This document shows, one piece after another, positions 22,101 to 31,700 of a stretch of 64,000 nucleotides of DNA. The position numbers were made by a program, and so were the translations under genes. Origin of the DNA: Bacteroidales bacterium. GTDB lineage: Bacteria; Bacteroidota; Bacteroidia; Bacteroidales; F082. A model generated the notes under the pieces. That model was given only the letters and a program-made list of their open reading frames with translations. It searched no databases and was not told where the DNA came from. The DNA lies in contig JAFXLL010000010.1 of assembly GCA_017531225.1 (NCBI GenBank), positions 496,001 through 560,000 of the forward strand, in the 5' to 3' direction. Position 1 is the stretch's first letter. Each line of letters begins with the position of its first letter.

Positions 22101-25100
22101 ATAAATACCGACAAGGACAGTGCCGCCAGACATTAAAATATCACTACCACCCACGCCCTTGTTGTCGTTAGCAATATTGTTGCCGCCGCCAAAGACCTTA
22201 TGATTGACAGTACCCTTACTGATTCTCACTTGTGGTGTGCCTTCATAGTAGGCCTGGTTACCGCCGCCGAAGACGGAATCGACACTCATGGTGCTTGGTG
22301 TGGTTTCGCTGATGATTACCGTTACATCGTTCTTAGGCTGACCCAAAAGGTTGTTACAGCCGAACACATTGGCGACCGTACCGCCATTCACTGTTACGGT
22401 TACATTACCATATACATCGGCTGGGTGGCTTTCCAAACCGTGGCCGCCGCCATAGAGGTTGCCGTGTATGGTGCCTGAGGTCAAAGTGACGTTAGTAGTC
22501 GATCCCGGATTGGCTCCGTCGCCTGCCTCATTGCAGTTGACCAGACCCATAGCCGAGCCGCCATAAACATCGCCGTAGTTATGGCCTGAAGCATTGTTAA
22601 TGGTTACGGCCACACTACCTTTCACCTTAGTGTTCAAACCCAAGCCACCACCATAGATGATACCGCGGTTAGTGTTGCTTTGGTCGCCGATGACAGCCGC
22701 GCCAGTGACACCTACGGTGACATCCTCTTTCACGATACCACGGACATTACAGCCTCCGTACACGCCGTTAGTCACGTTGCCGGCAATGGCCAACTCGGCA
22801 TCGCCTGTAACCTCTGCAGTATTAGTGTTGTCACCTTTGCCACCACCGTAAAGAGAGCCATGGATGGTTCCTGCCTTGAGGTCAACTTTGGCGGTTCTAC
22901 CTGCGGCGCCAACTTGACCGAAGGCTGAGCCGCCGTACACGTCGGCATAGATGGCAGGTGTAGTTCCGTCGCCAATGGTTACAGTGATAGTGCCAGAAGT
23001 ATGGGTGTCGCTACCTTTACCGCCGCCATAGATGCCTTCCGTCATCGGATGACTATCCGTACCCAAAGTGCCATTGTAAATATCCACATTGATGTTGCCG
23101 CCGACAGTGCCTTGAGTGTTGCAGCCGCCGTAGATGCCTTTGGTGATTACACCGCTGTTCATGGTGACCGTAGCATTGTTGTTCACGCCAGCTTCGTTGC
23201 CACCACCAAAGAGGTAATAGATCGTATCCGTGGCGTGGTTGGCCTGGCAAATCACCGTAGTGTTGCCATTCACGGGAGCAGCATTGCCGCCGCCAAACAC
23301 TTCGCCGTAAACCTTCGTGATATAGGCAGGGTGAATATCGTCGCCGATAGTGACTTTAGGGTTGGCGGTAACAACAGCGGTAGTACCTTTACCACCACCG
23401 AACACCACCTTGTTGACGATTCCCTTCAGAATGTTTACTTCAGGAGAGGCAATGGCCGGGTCAGTGGGGGTATAAGCCGTCAGGTTGCCGCTGCCATACA
23501 CGGTATCGAGCTGCAAGCCGCAACTTGCAACGGTATCAAGCACATTGACGGTGATTTTGCCTGTGATGTTGCCATTAATGTTAGAGCCACCGAAAGCTTG
23601 CTGGATGGAACCGCCCAAAAGGTTCAAGGTAACATTGCCGTTAATGTTGGCAGGCGTTCCACCCTCTCCCTTCGATCCGCCAAACACATTCGTGTATTCG
23701 CCACCTTTGATATTCAGGGTGACATTGCCAGTGATGGCAGCCATGTTGGAACCGCCATACACCGTATGAATATTAACGGGTTTAGCACCGCAGTCGATGG
23801 TTGTGATAAGGTTGACAGGTGTACTGCTACCCAACACAGCCTGGTTACTTCCGCCAAAGAACTCAGCGATGTTCTCATTGCAAGAGCCGTCGTTGGTGAC
23901 ATTGACTTCCCAGGGGCCTTCAATTTCGCCTTTAATATTGTTTCCTCCAAAGAGTTGCAGGATGTTGCCGTTGTAAACATTAAGGCTGGCGCCTCCATTG
24001 CCGATGTTGGCTGGAGTGCTTGTTGTACCATTGCCGCCGCCAAACACCTGGTGGAAACGACCGCCATAGATATAGGAGGCTACCTTGTGTGCTGCTGCCG
24101 CATTGCCACCGCCAAATACACGGCCGATGGTATTGTCGCAAGTGAACACATTCACCATGGTAAGTCTTGTTGAAGAAGTCGAACCGGCTTCTGGAGCATA
24201 GTCCGCCTCGTTACCGCCGCCGAACACTTGGCGGATGGAGTATTGAGGATTGTTGCCAGTATAGTTAGCCGAATAATTATCAGGGCCAACACCACCAGTA
24301 TAAGTGGTGTAGCTATGAGCGGTTTTATACACATTCACCGTTACACTGTCTTGTGGAGAGCCGTTGGCGTTGTTACAGCCAAAGACGTTGGTTTCGCGCA
24401 GGTCGAGGAAGCAGTTGTAGGAATCGGATTTGCCGATATTGACATACACCTTGCCGAAGTTTTTGGCTTCGACGGGATCAACGGCTGGTTCGGTGGAGCC
24501 TTTTCTTCCTAAGCCACCGCCATAGATATTGCCTATGACGGTGCCATTCAAAACATTGACAAGAGTGGTGTTGGTGTTATTGGTATTGACGGTACCAAAT
24601 GCTGAGCCACCGTAGATGTCGCCATAGATCAAAGGCGTGTAAGCCACTGCTGTAGCTGTGTCGGTACCGATAATGACATCGACGTTGCCTGTGGTGAGGG
24701 TACCTGCTCCAAGGCCTCCACCATAGATGTCGGCTTTTTGGTTGGCAGCAGTGTCGCCCACATTGCCTTTCATGATCTCGACGAGCGATACGGCGCTGAT
24801 GGGGGCGGTGACGGTGCCTGATTCTATAGTGTCGATCAGTATCGTGTGGTTGATGTCATAAACACGATTGCCATCGTAATAATAGTTGCCATTGCCGCCT
24901 CCATAGATGCTTCCTGTAGTACCACCGTTGACGATGACTCGTGAGGTACGGTTCACGTTTCCGCTGATATCGCTGCCGCCAAACATGCTGGCAGGGTGGG
25001 TACCGCCATCAACGAGTACAAGGGTGTTGTTGGTAACGCCATTCATGCGGCAGCCGCCATACACAGCACCTGTGACACTGGCAGTGGTTGGAGTTGTGAT

Positions 25101-28100
25101 AGTAGGCGATCCTGAAGCAGTGGTGTTGGTCACCGTATACTCCTTGCGCAGATGCACACAGCCACTCATGTGTTCGTATGAAACGCCGTTAACCGTCAAG
25201 GTGGAGTCGCCCACCAAAGCGCCCTTGTTGCAGCCACCGTACACCGTATGGACATTTCCATGGAGCAAAATGATGTCGGGGATCAAATCCATGTCACCAA
25301 TATTGTTGCCACCAAATATGGTTCCCACATGGTCACGCGTGTCGCCAGTACAATTCTGAACATTGAGGAACACCTTCATAAAGCCATTGGCATAAACGCC
25401 ATTACCTCCGCCGTACACATTCTCAATATATCCACCATTGTCGCCACCATCAATGGCGATGTCAACAAAGATGTTGGATTGGATGGGCAGGTTTCCGGGA
25501 TCGCAATAGGCGCCATGTTCATAGTCATAAGCGCCGTTACCACCGCCGTAAACAGTGTGGATATAAGGTGTGCCTGTGATTTCGATGTAAGTATTGACTT
25601 TCTGACTTGGTTCTGCCGATATCAACGGAGTGTTATTGTCGGAAGCCGTGTTGTAGGTATCAGGCAATACACGGTTGGAGATGCCGCCAGCCTTGCCCAA
25701 ACGGTCATTGCCTCCATAGAGTGCGCCGCCATTGGGGCCAGTGCCGATGCTGCCACCAGCCACCCTCACCTCGTTGCTGCCGTTAATGGAGGCCATATTG
25801 CCGCCGCCATACACATCGCCTTTCACTTCGCCGCCAATCATACGAACTGAAGCCAACCCAACGTCTGAAGGATAGGGTTTGCCACCGGCTAACGTGTGTG
25901 TGAAGCCAACGGGAGCCATGTTGCCTCCCGCATAAACGTTTCTATTGACGATGACAGTTCCATTGAGAACCACATGAGTCTCATTGTGTGTGGGGACAGT
26001 CATACCCACATAAGAGTGACCTGGATCATAATTGATTCCGTCGATATACACGCCCGATCCGTCCACACAATGATAGTAGCCGTTGCCGCCTGCAAAGATA
26101 TCAGTATGGATTGTGCCACCCAAAGCCTCAACATACGTGGCTCCATGAACATCTTGGTAATGAGGGTCGGTGATGCCGAGTGACATGTTCCAACGGGTGC
26201 TGCCCACATCGCCACTGATGTTGCAGCCACCATAAACGGTACCTACGTGTCCGTTCAGTATTCGTACCCAGGTGCTATAACCCACATTGCTCATCTGGCA
26301 TCCACCATAGAGGTAGTCTATCAGTATCGTGGGGCTGTTTACAACCACTTTGGTGCCATATTCAAAGTTGAAGTTCTCAAGATGATGGCTGGCATCGAAA
26401 GAGATTTCAGGACCGACAAGACTATCGTGTGCCATCATATCACCTGCGTTGCCGCCACCGTACACAGTGCCGAGACTGCCTGAAGTCAGGTTGATGACGG
26501 GCAAACCGCTCATCGTAGCCTTGTTGTTGCCGCCAAAAAGGGTTCGTACATTATAAACACCATAACCGTTCCAAGGATAGGCGGCATTGATATCAATGGT
26601 GCTTCCCGAATGACTATTGATGGCAGTGGAATAGGTATTTGCAAGATTGCAGTTGACGTTCAATGTGTCCGAACGCACATCGGCCGAGTTGCCACCTCCG
26701 AAGATGGTATCCATCTGGCCGCCGTGGATGTTGATTAGAACATGTTGGCCCTGCACTTTGTTGCCGCCACCGTAAAGGTAACCAATGCCGAAGTCACGGC
26801 CCAATTGACCGTTATAATAGCCGCTTTCATCTGTTCTAAGTGTGGTGTTGTTTACTGTAATGATTTCTTTGGATTTATAGCCCAGCGATCCGCCGTAGTT
26901 GTTGCCGCCAAAGACGGTGTAGATGGTGCCGCCATTGATGGTGATGTTCACGTCGTTCACCGTGTTGTTCAAAATGGCGTTCTTGGCGCCGCCAAACAGG
27001 GTGTCGATCTTAACGCTATCGTTGGTTATGATGATGTTGGCCGTAGAAATGGTGGGACACACAAGGTTTTGTGTAGAACCAGTGTTGTTGGTCCAAACAA
27101 TCTCACCTTCAGGATGTGAGGGTGTTATCGCCATAATGCTGGATCCATCGTCCACATCGTATTCAGTATCATAGGAAGCCTGAACAATCGAAGTGCCGTT
27201 GTAGGCATAGTAGCCGTTGCCTCCGCCATACACATCGAAAACTCTGACTTTGGAGGAAGCTTTGCCCCCATTGTAAGCCGTAGCATTAGCATCGTCCTCA
27301 TTGACGCCCATGGTAATGGTAGATCCGCCGCTGACGGTACCGGCAATATCATTACCGCCAAAGACACCGTTAACACTGTCACAGTTGATCATTAATACTT
27401 CGGTATTGCCCGTCACGTCGGCCATACGACCACCGCCATAGACGGCACCGAGAATGATGACATCGGGTTCGGCATGCGTGGTAAAATGGTAAATGAACTC
27501 GTCATCATCGACAGGAAGGTAAGCTCCATTGCAGTAGGCAGCCACCCGGTAATCATAGTTTTGTTTGTATTCCAAGTCGTTGATACCTATGGTATAGGTA
27601 GTAGCGGTGATGTCGGAAATCGAGACAGCCTGACTCCAATTCTCAGTGGTTTTTTTGTATTCCATCTTGTATTTGTCGGCGGTGGGGAGCCACGACAGGG
27701 TGACATCCTCGTAGGAAACCACCGGTGCCGCATCTTGATGTGGATTCTGACAGGTGGTTTTCACCGTGACGGTAGCCGTGCGCACTTCAGTACCACCATG
27801 TTCATAGGTGACAGTCAGCTTCAATGTGGCCATCTTGTGACTTGATGTGGTGTTTTGAGTATGATAGGTTACTGAAGTAGTTGCACCTGTAGTATTAGAG
27901 AGAGAGAGGTAATCAACACCAGGTCCGGTAAGTTCCCAAGCATATCCCGTAGCATGGTCGTTGGTTATTGTGGTTGCGGTGGGTGCGCTTGCAAGAGTAT
28001 TGCCATTGGCATCAAAATAGTAGGTATTCCCGTCGAACGTGTATGAGGTATAGGCGGGGGTGTAGGTATAAGAGAAGTCGCTTGCCGTGCCGTTCACTTG

Positions 28101-28763
28101 ATGAGGTGTGTCGCCGTAAGCTATGGCGAAATCGGCTATGGTAGGAGCACCACCTGGATTTTCGGCAGGAATCACTTGAGCGGCATAGCTATGGATCGTC
28201 ACTCGCTTGAATCGCGCAGCATTAGGTGTTGGGTCATAACCATATACAGATGACATCTGCCATGATCCGCCTTCATACGACACCCAAACAACTTTCCAAC
28301 ATTCACTACCATGAATGCCATGGTATTCCGTATGAGCTTCACATTCCTCCATGTCAAGCTGGACACCACGGGCCAGACCGTCATCCCAATCATAGAAGAA
28401 ATAGTCTTCATGCGGCTTGTTAAGAACCACCGTTGGGGGCGTTGTCTCGGAGATCTCCAGTGTTCCAGAAAGAGCCAATGGTGCCGAGAGATAACGGCGA
28501 ATCCCGTTATTGTCGATGAAATAGTAGTTGTATTCGACATTAGGACCTGAATACCAAAGACAGGTACTGGGATTAAAAGTATCAGCATTCGCCAATGTAT
28601 AAGTGCTACCGCTCGAAACATGAGCCAAATAGTTGCCGTCTTTTTTAATGACATACTGCGGGTCGTTTTGTGCCAACACAGCACTGCCTATCAGAAACAG
28701 CAGTGCGGTAAGGATGATATGTCTTGGTGTCCTATTCATAGGTCGTATATTGTTCATTGCCAT
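19101..28763 (-). CDS. Giant exported protein: FnIII-like, YGGG cassettes, InlB-type repeats, 3220 aa
   Basis: This is the most modular of the giants. After a signal peptide (HIILTALLFLIGSAVLAQ) comes a non-repetitive stretch of roughly 300 residues, rich in Tyr and Trp. A fibronectin type III-like segment follows (about residues 345-430, with SYEDVTLSW and YDYRVAAYCNG). Then come about 2350 residues of YGGG motifs in 18-motif-type cassettes. The last 430 residues are five copies of a repeat resembling the divergent InlB B-repeat (GTIKVTN, GEGAVLNL, FDHWEVTS, TTFTMG, IRAIF). It ends inside the last repeat, with no T9SS sorting domain. The start is 7 bp after the upstream stop; ATGs at residues 3 and 9 are alternatives. 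Surface adhesion or matrix binding is inferred from FnIII and InlB-type modules; no binding partner can be read from sequence. Confidence 0.93.
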   Translation of the reverse strand: MAMNNIRPMNRTPRHIILTALLFLIGSAVLAQNDPQYVIKKDGNYLAHVSSGSTYTLANADTFNPSTCLWYSGPNVEYNYYFIDNNGIRRYLSAPLALSGTLEISETTPPTVVLNKPHEDYFFYDWDDGLARGVQLDMEECEAHTEYHGIHGSECWKVVWVSYEGGSWQMSSVYGYDPTPNAARFKRVTIHSYAAQVIPAENPGGAPTIADFAIAYGDTPHQVNGTASDFSYTYTPAYTSYTFDGNTYYFDANGNTLASAPTATTITNDHATGYAWELTGPGVDYLSLSNTTGATTSVTYHTQNTTSSHKMATLKLTVTYEHGGTEVRTATVTVKTTCQNPHQDAAPVVSYEDVTLSWLPTADKYKMEYKKTTENWSQAVSISDITATTYTIGINDLEYKQNYDYRVAAYCNGAYLPVDDDEFIYHFTTHAEPDVIILGAVYGGGRMADVTGNTEVLMINCDSVNGVFGGNDIAGTVSGGSTITMGVNEDDANATAYNGGKASSKVRVFDVYGGGNGYYAYNGTSIVQASYDTEYDVDDGSSIMAITPSHPEGEIVWTNNTGSTQNLVCPTISTANIIITNDSVKIDTLFGGAKNAILNNTVNDVNITINGGTIYTVFGGNNYGGSLGYKSKEIITVNNTTLRTDESGYYNGQLGRDFGIGYLYGGGNKVQGQHVLINIHGGQMDTIFGGGNSADVRSDTLNVNCNLANTYSTAINSHSGSTIDINAAYPWNGYGVYNVRTLFGGNNKATMSGLPVINLTSGSLGTVYGGGNAGDMMAHDSLVGPEISFDASHHLENFNFEYGTKVVVNSPTILIDYLYGGCQMSNVGYSTWVRILNGHVGTVYGGCNISGDVGSTRWNMSLGITDPHYQDVHGATYVEALGGTIHTDIFAGGNGYYHCVDGSGVYIDGINYDPGHSYVGMTVPTHNETHVVLNGTVIVNRNVYAGGNMAPVGFTHTLAGGKPYPSDVGLASVRMIGGEVKGDVYGGGNMASINGSNEVRVAGGSIGTGPNGGALYGGNDRLGKAGGISNRVLPDTYNTASDNNTPLISAEPSQKVNTYIEITGTPYIHTVYGGGNGAYDYEHGAYCDPGNLPIQSNIFVDIAIDGGDNGGYIENVYGGGNGVYANGFMKVFLNVQNCTGDTRDHVGTIFGGNNIGDMDLIPDIILLHGNVHTVYGGCNKGALVGDSTLTVNGVSYEHMSGCVHLRKEYTVTNTTASGSPTITTPTTASVTGAVYGGCRMNGVTNNTLVLVDGGTHPASMFGGSDISGNVNRTSRVIVNGGTTGSIYGGGNGNYYYDGNRVYDINHTILIDTIESGTVTAPISAVSLVEIMKGNVGDTAANQKADIYGGGLGAGTLTTGNVDVIIGTDTATAVAYTPLIYGDIYGGSAFGTVNTNNTNTTLVNVLNGTVIGNIYGGGLGRKGSTEPAVDPVEAKNFGKVYVNIGKSDSYNCFLDLRETNVFGCNNANGSPQDSVTVNVYKTAHSYTTYTGGVGPDNYSANYTGNNPQYSIRQVFGGGNEADYAPEAGSTSSTRLTMVNVFTCDNTIGRVFGGGNAAAAHKVASYIYGGRFHQVFGGGNGTTSTPANIGNGGASLNVYNGNILQLFGGNNIKGEIEGPWEVNVTNDGSCNENIAEFFGGSNQAVLGSSTPVNLITTIDCGAKPVNIHTVYGGSNMAAITGNVTLNIKGGEYTNVFGGSKGEGGTPANINGNVTLNLLGGSIQQAFGGSNINGNITGKITVNVLDTVASCGLQLDTVYGSGNLTAYTPTDPAIASPEVNILKGIVNKVVFGGGKGTTAVVTANPKVTIGDDIHPAYITKVYGEVFGGGNAAPVNGNTTVICQANHATDTIYYLFGGGNEAGVNNNATVTMNSGVITKGIYGGCNTQGTVGGNINVDIYNGTLGTDSHPMTEGIYGGGKGSDTHTSGTITVTIGDGTTPAIYADVYGGSAFGQVGAAGRTAKVDLKAGTIHGSLYGGGKGDNTNTAEVTGDAELAIAGNVTNGVYGGCNVRGIVKEDVTVGVTGAAVIGDQSNTNRGIIYGGGLGLNTKVKGSVAVTINNASGHNYGDVYGGSAMGLVNCNEAGDGANPGSTTNVTLTSGTIHGNLYGGGHGLESHPADVYGNVTVTVNGGTVANVFGCNNLLGQPKNDVTVIISETTPSTMSVDSVFGGGNQAYYEGTPQVRISKGTVNHKVFGGGNNIANDNKGVGGSDILMSGGTVLVGIYGGCNTDGDVTGDVLVRLTGGTVGATNARANIHGGGYGQNTTVKGDVTVTFGDINAADAVYPMLYGDLYGGSALGTVNDEASDMTTVNIYSGTILGIGDSPDNYGNVFGGGLGNSTTPARVNGIIHVNIGSENGGQATLSRCSVYGCNNVKGSPQSDVYVDIYQTAHTEKDEVGYYEIDKKYALYQVFGGGNRAHYAPENGIQGSSKKTHVTIHDCENTVNYVYGGGNAADAVGVVTIIQGGRFNEVYGGGNGRVTAANIGLGGIGLNVVAGNVSFLFRGSNKNGENHGPDYYPAAVSTCLGGLFVDSYFFGTNEAELYYDLNHTITCAEAGNFEYRYVYAGSRWGIVYGDVSLTVCGGTIENLFGGCRGYSDYSADVRRFPTYNEIAADIAAHSDPKDRKYSQELLAYMRYPTGPEPSYVGHGGNINLVVNGGTIGRVFGGCDIRGNVEGKITITVNDAESTTCPLFIGEVYGGSNEWYYRPLNASINSPEVEIIRGTIGGIHTDLPVNNISGFAPTEYEGNVFGGGNFGNVTSNPVVIVGDGPSAKVTIKGNVFGGGNEGDVTGGPRVIVVPITHTLSITPATADNIVRVTNTVGEEISSGTSVGEGINLNLLAIPSTNYTFDHWSVTGNGTITNPNSASTSFTMGTGNCTIEAVFITATTYVLNFSVDPAAGGTIEVKDAQNHILSTGASIGAGSVLTLSATPNISYKFKEWQVNDNPILYQANTTYTMAAATTTLKAVFEAVPTHPFTFSSSAHGTVAVEDIHGNTVASGDYIGEDAVLSVTATPNANYALDKWTVSGGEIDNIVATEISFIMGKEDAATLSASFVPTHSISITDPENGTIKITNALGYIVNSGASIGEGAVLNLRAKPVAGYAFKEWQLTSENGVIANPNAPITSLIMGTNDAVIKAIFVRAHTLTITPPENGTIKVTNILDQSVSSPASIGEGAVLNLEASHSEGHTFDHWEVTSGDGTITDTTNASTTFTMGDGDTTIRAIFN
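19104..20385 (-). repeat. Five tandem InlB-type (Flg_new_2-like) repeats
   Basis: The 3' end of the 3220-aa gene encodes five units of about 85 residues. Each starts with an H/T-x-L-x-I-type strand, continues with G-T-I-x-V and an S-x-G-A-S-I-G-E-G-A stretch, then a Y-x-F-D-H-W-type strand, and ends in an A-x-F strand. Such repeats are common in extracellular proteins of Bacteroidetes and Firmicutes. Confidence 0.8.
21657..24377 (-). repeat. Cysteine-bearing YGGG cassettes (B type) in the 3220-aa gene
   Basis: Codons for the GCNN motif, usually followed by GSPQ(D/S)SV-like residues, lie at 24369, 22350 and 21657. The first interval, 2019 nt, matches a full cassette; the second, 693 nt, is a shortened one. 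Flanking motifs keep the order seen in the 2228-aa gene: HGGGYGQNT, GGSALGTVN, GGGLG, GCNN, GGGNxAxYxP, GGGNAA and GGGNG. Confidence 0.7.
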
Positions 28764-28770
28764 TATTCTC

Positions 28771-31700
28771 TTATTCTAATTTGCCATTGATGATCACTTT
28801 CGGGTCGCCGATTACTTCACCCATGTTACCGCCGCCATAGACGTTGCCACTGATCTTGGATCCTTTCTTGATCAGGATCTGTGGATTGCCTGTGACTTTA
28901 GCTTCCAGACCGCCGCCGAACACGTTCTTGACGGTGGCGTTCTTAATGTTCACCTGCGGATAGTTATACGGTGGGGTATGGGTATTGGATCCTGTAATAG
29001 GACTGTCTGAGGCAGGCACCCCAGGATAGTCCGCTTGATTGCCTCCGCCATACACATCGGCCAGCGACACATCCAGCGGACAGTAGTCGGCACCGGATTT
29101 TTGTTCCACGTTCACCGTGATACTGCCACCGATGGCGCCTTTCACGTTGCTGCCGCCGAAGATGGCGTTGGTGACGGTGCCGCCGAAGATCTCGAGAAGG
29201 ACGTTACCTTGGATATCGGCTCCTTTGGTTGTAGTTCCTTTAGAACCGCCGTACACGTTTTCGAAAGTACCACCTTTTACAATAAGGTGAATATTGCCGC
29301 TACCTCCATTGCCCGCCTTCACATGAGCCTCTTTGCAGCCGCCGTAGAGATTGGTGACATGCATTCCCTCGCTACAGGTGATGGTGGCCTCAATATTGCC
29401 CTCGAAGTCGGCGTACTTGCCGCCGCAGTAAAACTCGGTGATGGACACTTCCTCGCAGCCTGAAGTCTGGTCGACCGTGACGTTGGAGGTACCAGAAATG
29501 GTACCGTTTTGGTTGCTGCCAACAAAGAACTCTCCGACGATGCCGCCATGGATTTCGAGGTTGACGTTGCCAGTAATATTAGCGGCTTGGACTTCTCCGT
29601 TACCGCCGCCGAACACCTCAGCAAAACGGCCGCCTTGGATCTTGGTAGAGACATGGGGAGCCTTTGCCGCGTTGCTACCGCCGAACACACGGCGAATGGT
29701 GTTGTAACAGCTTGCAATATTCACCATAGCCGTTTTATCTGTTGCTGTAAAGTCGGCCTTGTTGCCGCCGCCAAACACATTGGCAATGGCGTAGGTGGCA
29801 TCTTCATCGGTATAAGTGACTTGGTCTTTTGCCTCGCGATAAGTTCTATAGATATTAACTTCTACATCATCTTGAGGTGAACCGCTGGTGTTGTTGCAGC
29901 CATAGACGTTACCTCCAATGGTGGCATTGCCCACACAGGTGTCGTTCACAGGATCAAGGCCTCTAGTGTTGTTGGGAGCACCGATGTTGACCTCGATCTT
30001 ACCGTAAACTAGTCCTTTGGTGCTGACACCTTCTTCGCCGAGTCCACCGCCAAACACATTGCCACCGGTATATAAGACATATTTTCTTCCAGTAGGCATA
30101 TGATTGACCAAAATATCCAATGTATCCGTCTTGGAGAAGAGTGTGCCATCCAAAACATTGACAACCGTAGTATTCACGCTGCCGAGGGCCGAGCCACCAT
30201 AAATGTCGCCATAGAGTTTCAGGTTGGCATTAGGAGCACCAGGGGTAGTAGGTTTGTTGCCAAAGTTGACGGTGACGTTACCTGCCACCTTGGTATTTGC
30301 ACCCAGACCGCCGCCGAAGACGTTAGCGACAGTGTCGTGTGAGAGTTGTGTTTGTGAGCCGATTGTGCCGCTTTGGATGGTCACCAAAGCGTCGGTGGCC
30401 ACTGAGCCTTTTTCGTTGCAGCCGCCATAGATGCCACCGAGGACAGTACCACCCGTCATGACGACATTGCTTCCATTGACGCCTCTTGGGGTGTTGACGA
30501 GAGTGTCGGCAGTGATGTCATTACCGCCGCCATAGACGTTACGGTAGATGGTGCCTGCAATGATATTCACTGCTGGGGTACCTCCATAAGGAGCGTGGTT
30601 ACCGCCGCCATAGACTTCGCCGACGTACCAGTCACAAGAGCCAGTCTTTTCAATATTCACCGTGATGGTGCCCTGGATGGTATCTTTATCGTTGTTGCCG
30701 CCAAACACCTTGTTAATAATGCCGTCGTTGATATTGAGTAAAACACTGTTCGACACATTAGCTGCATTGGAGCCGCCATACACGGTGCCGATGCCTTCGA
30801 GGGTGGTGCCGATTCTTTCGGGATGAGCATAATGATCAGCGGTTAGGCTGCCAGTGCATCCAATATTGATGGTGCCCGCCTTTCCAGTAGCACGGTTGCC
30901 ACCGCCATAAACCTCTTGGACTTTCATGTCGCAAGCACCTGCAGCGGTGCTCTTGTCGACATTCACTGTGATGTTGCCGGTGATCAGTCCGCTGGTGTTG
31001 TTGCCGGCGAACACATGATCGATGGTGCCACCATATATATTGGTAACAGCGTTGCCTGACACCATTTCAAAGTTGGCTGCCACGCCCTCGCCGTTACCAC
31101 CGCCGAAGACGTAGCCGATTTTGTTGCCACCGTAGATTTTCACGTCGGTAGAGGCCACTTTTGCTGCGTTGCCGCCGCCATAAACGTATTCGATGCTATT
31201 ATTGCAATTATGTACGGTAACTTTAGGATAGCCATTGCCGTAAGTATAGGCCGCTCGGTTGCCTCCGCCGAACACATTACCAAGGGCGAATGACGAGCCT
31301 GAGGCTGGATCCGTGCCGTAGATATCCACATTGACGGAACTTTGTGGGGCACCGTTGACGTTGTTACAGCCATAGACGGAGCCTGTGACCGTACCGCCAT
31401 TAACGGTGACTTGGACAGCACCGTTCACAGCTGCCGCATGATTGTTATCGCCCAAGCCGCCGCCGTAGAGATCGCCGTGGATGGTGCCGCTGGTCAAGGT
31501 GACGTTCGTCTGATCAGTACTGGCATTGTTCACGTTGCCCAACGCCGAGCCACCATACACATCGCCCCAGATAACTGCCGTAGCTCCATTGATGGTGACG
31601 GTGACGTTGCCTTCGGTCTCGGTTTGGTGACCATAGCCACCACCGTGGACGTTGGCTCTGCTGCCGTCAGCGCCTATTGTACCGCCTGTGATGCCGACCA

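Noticed and set aside
23001-24173. A 390-codon open frame on the plus strand, and many similar plus-strand frames of 100-290 codons in 1-38 kb
   Set aside because: They are antisense to the repeat genes and consist of the mirror of the glycine codons (runs of Ala, His, Thr, Val). Stop codons are rare there because of the repeated codons, and no starts or promoters support them.
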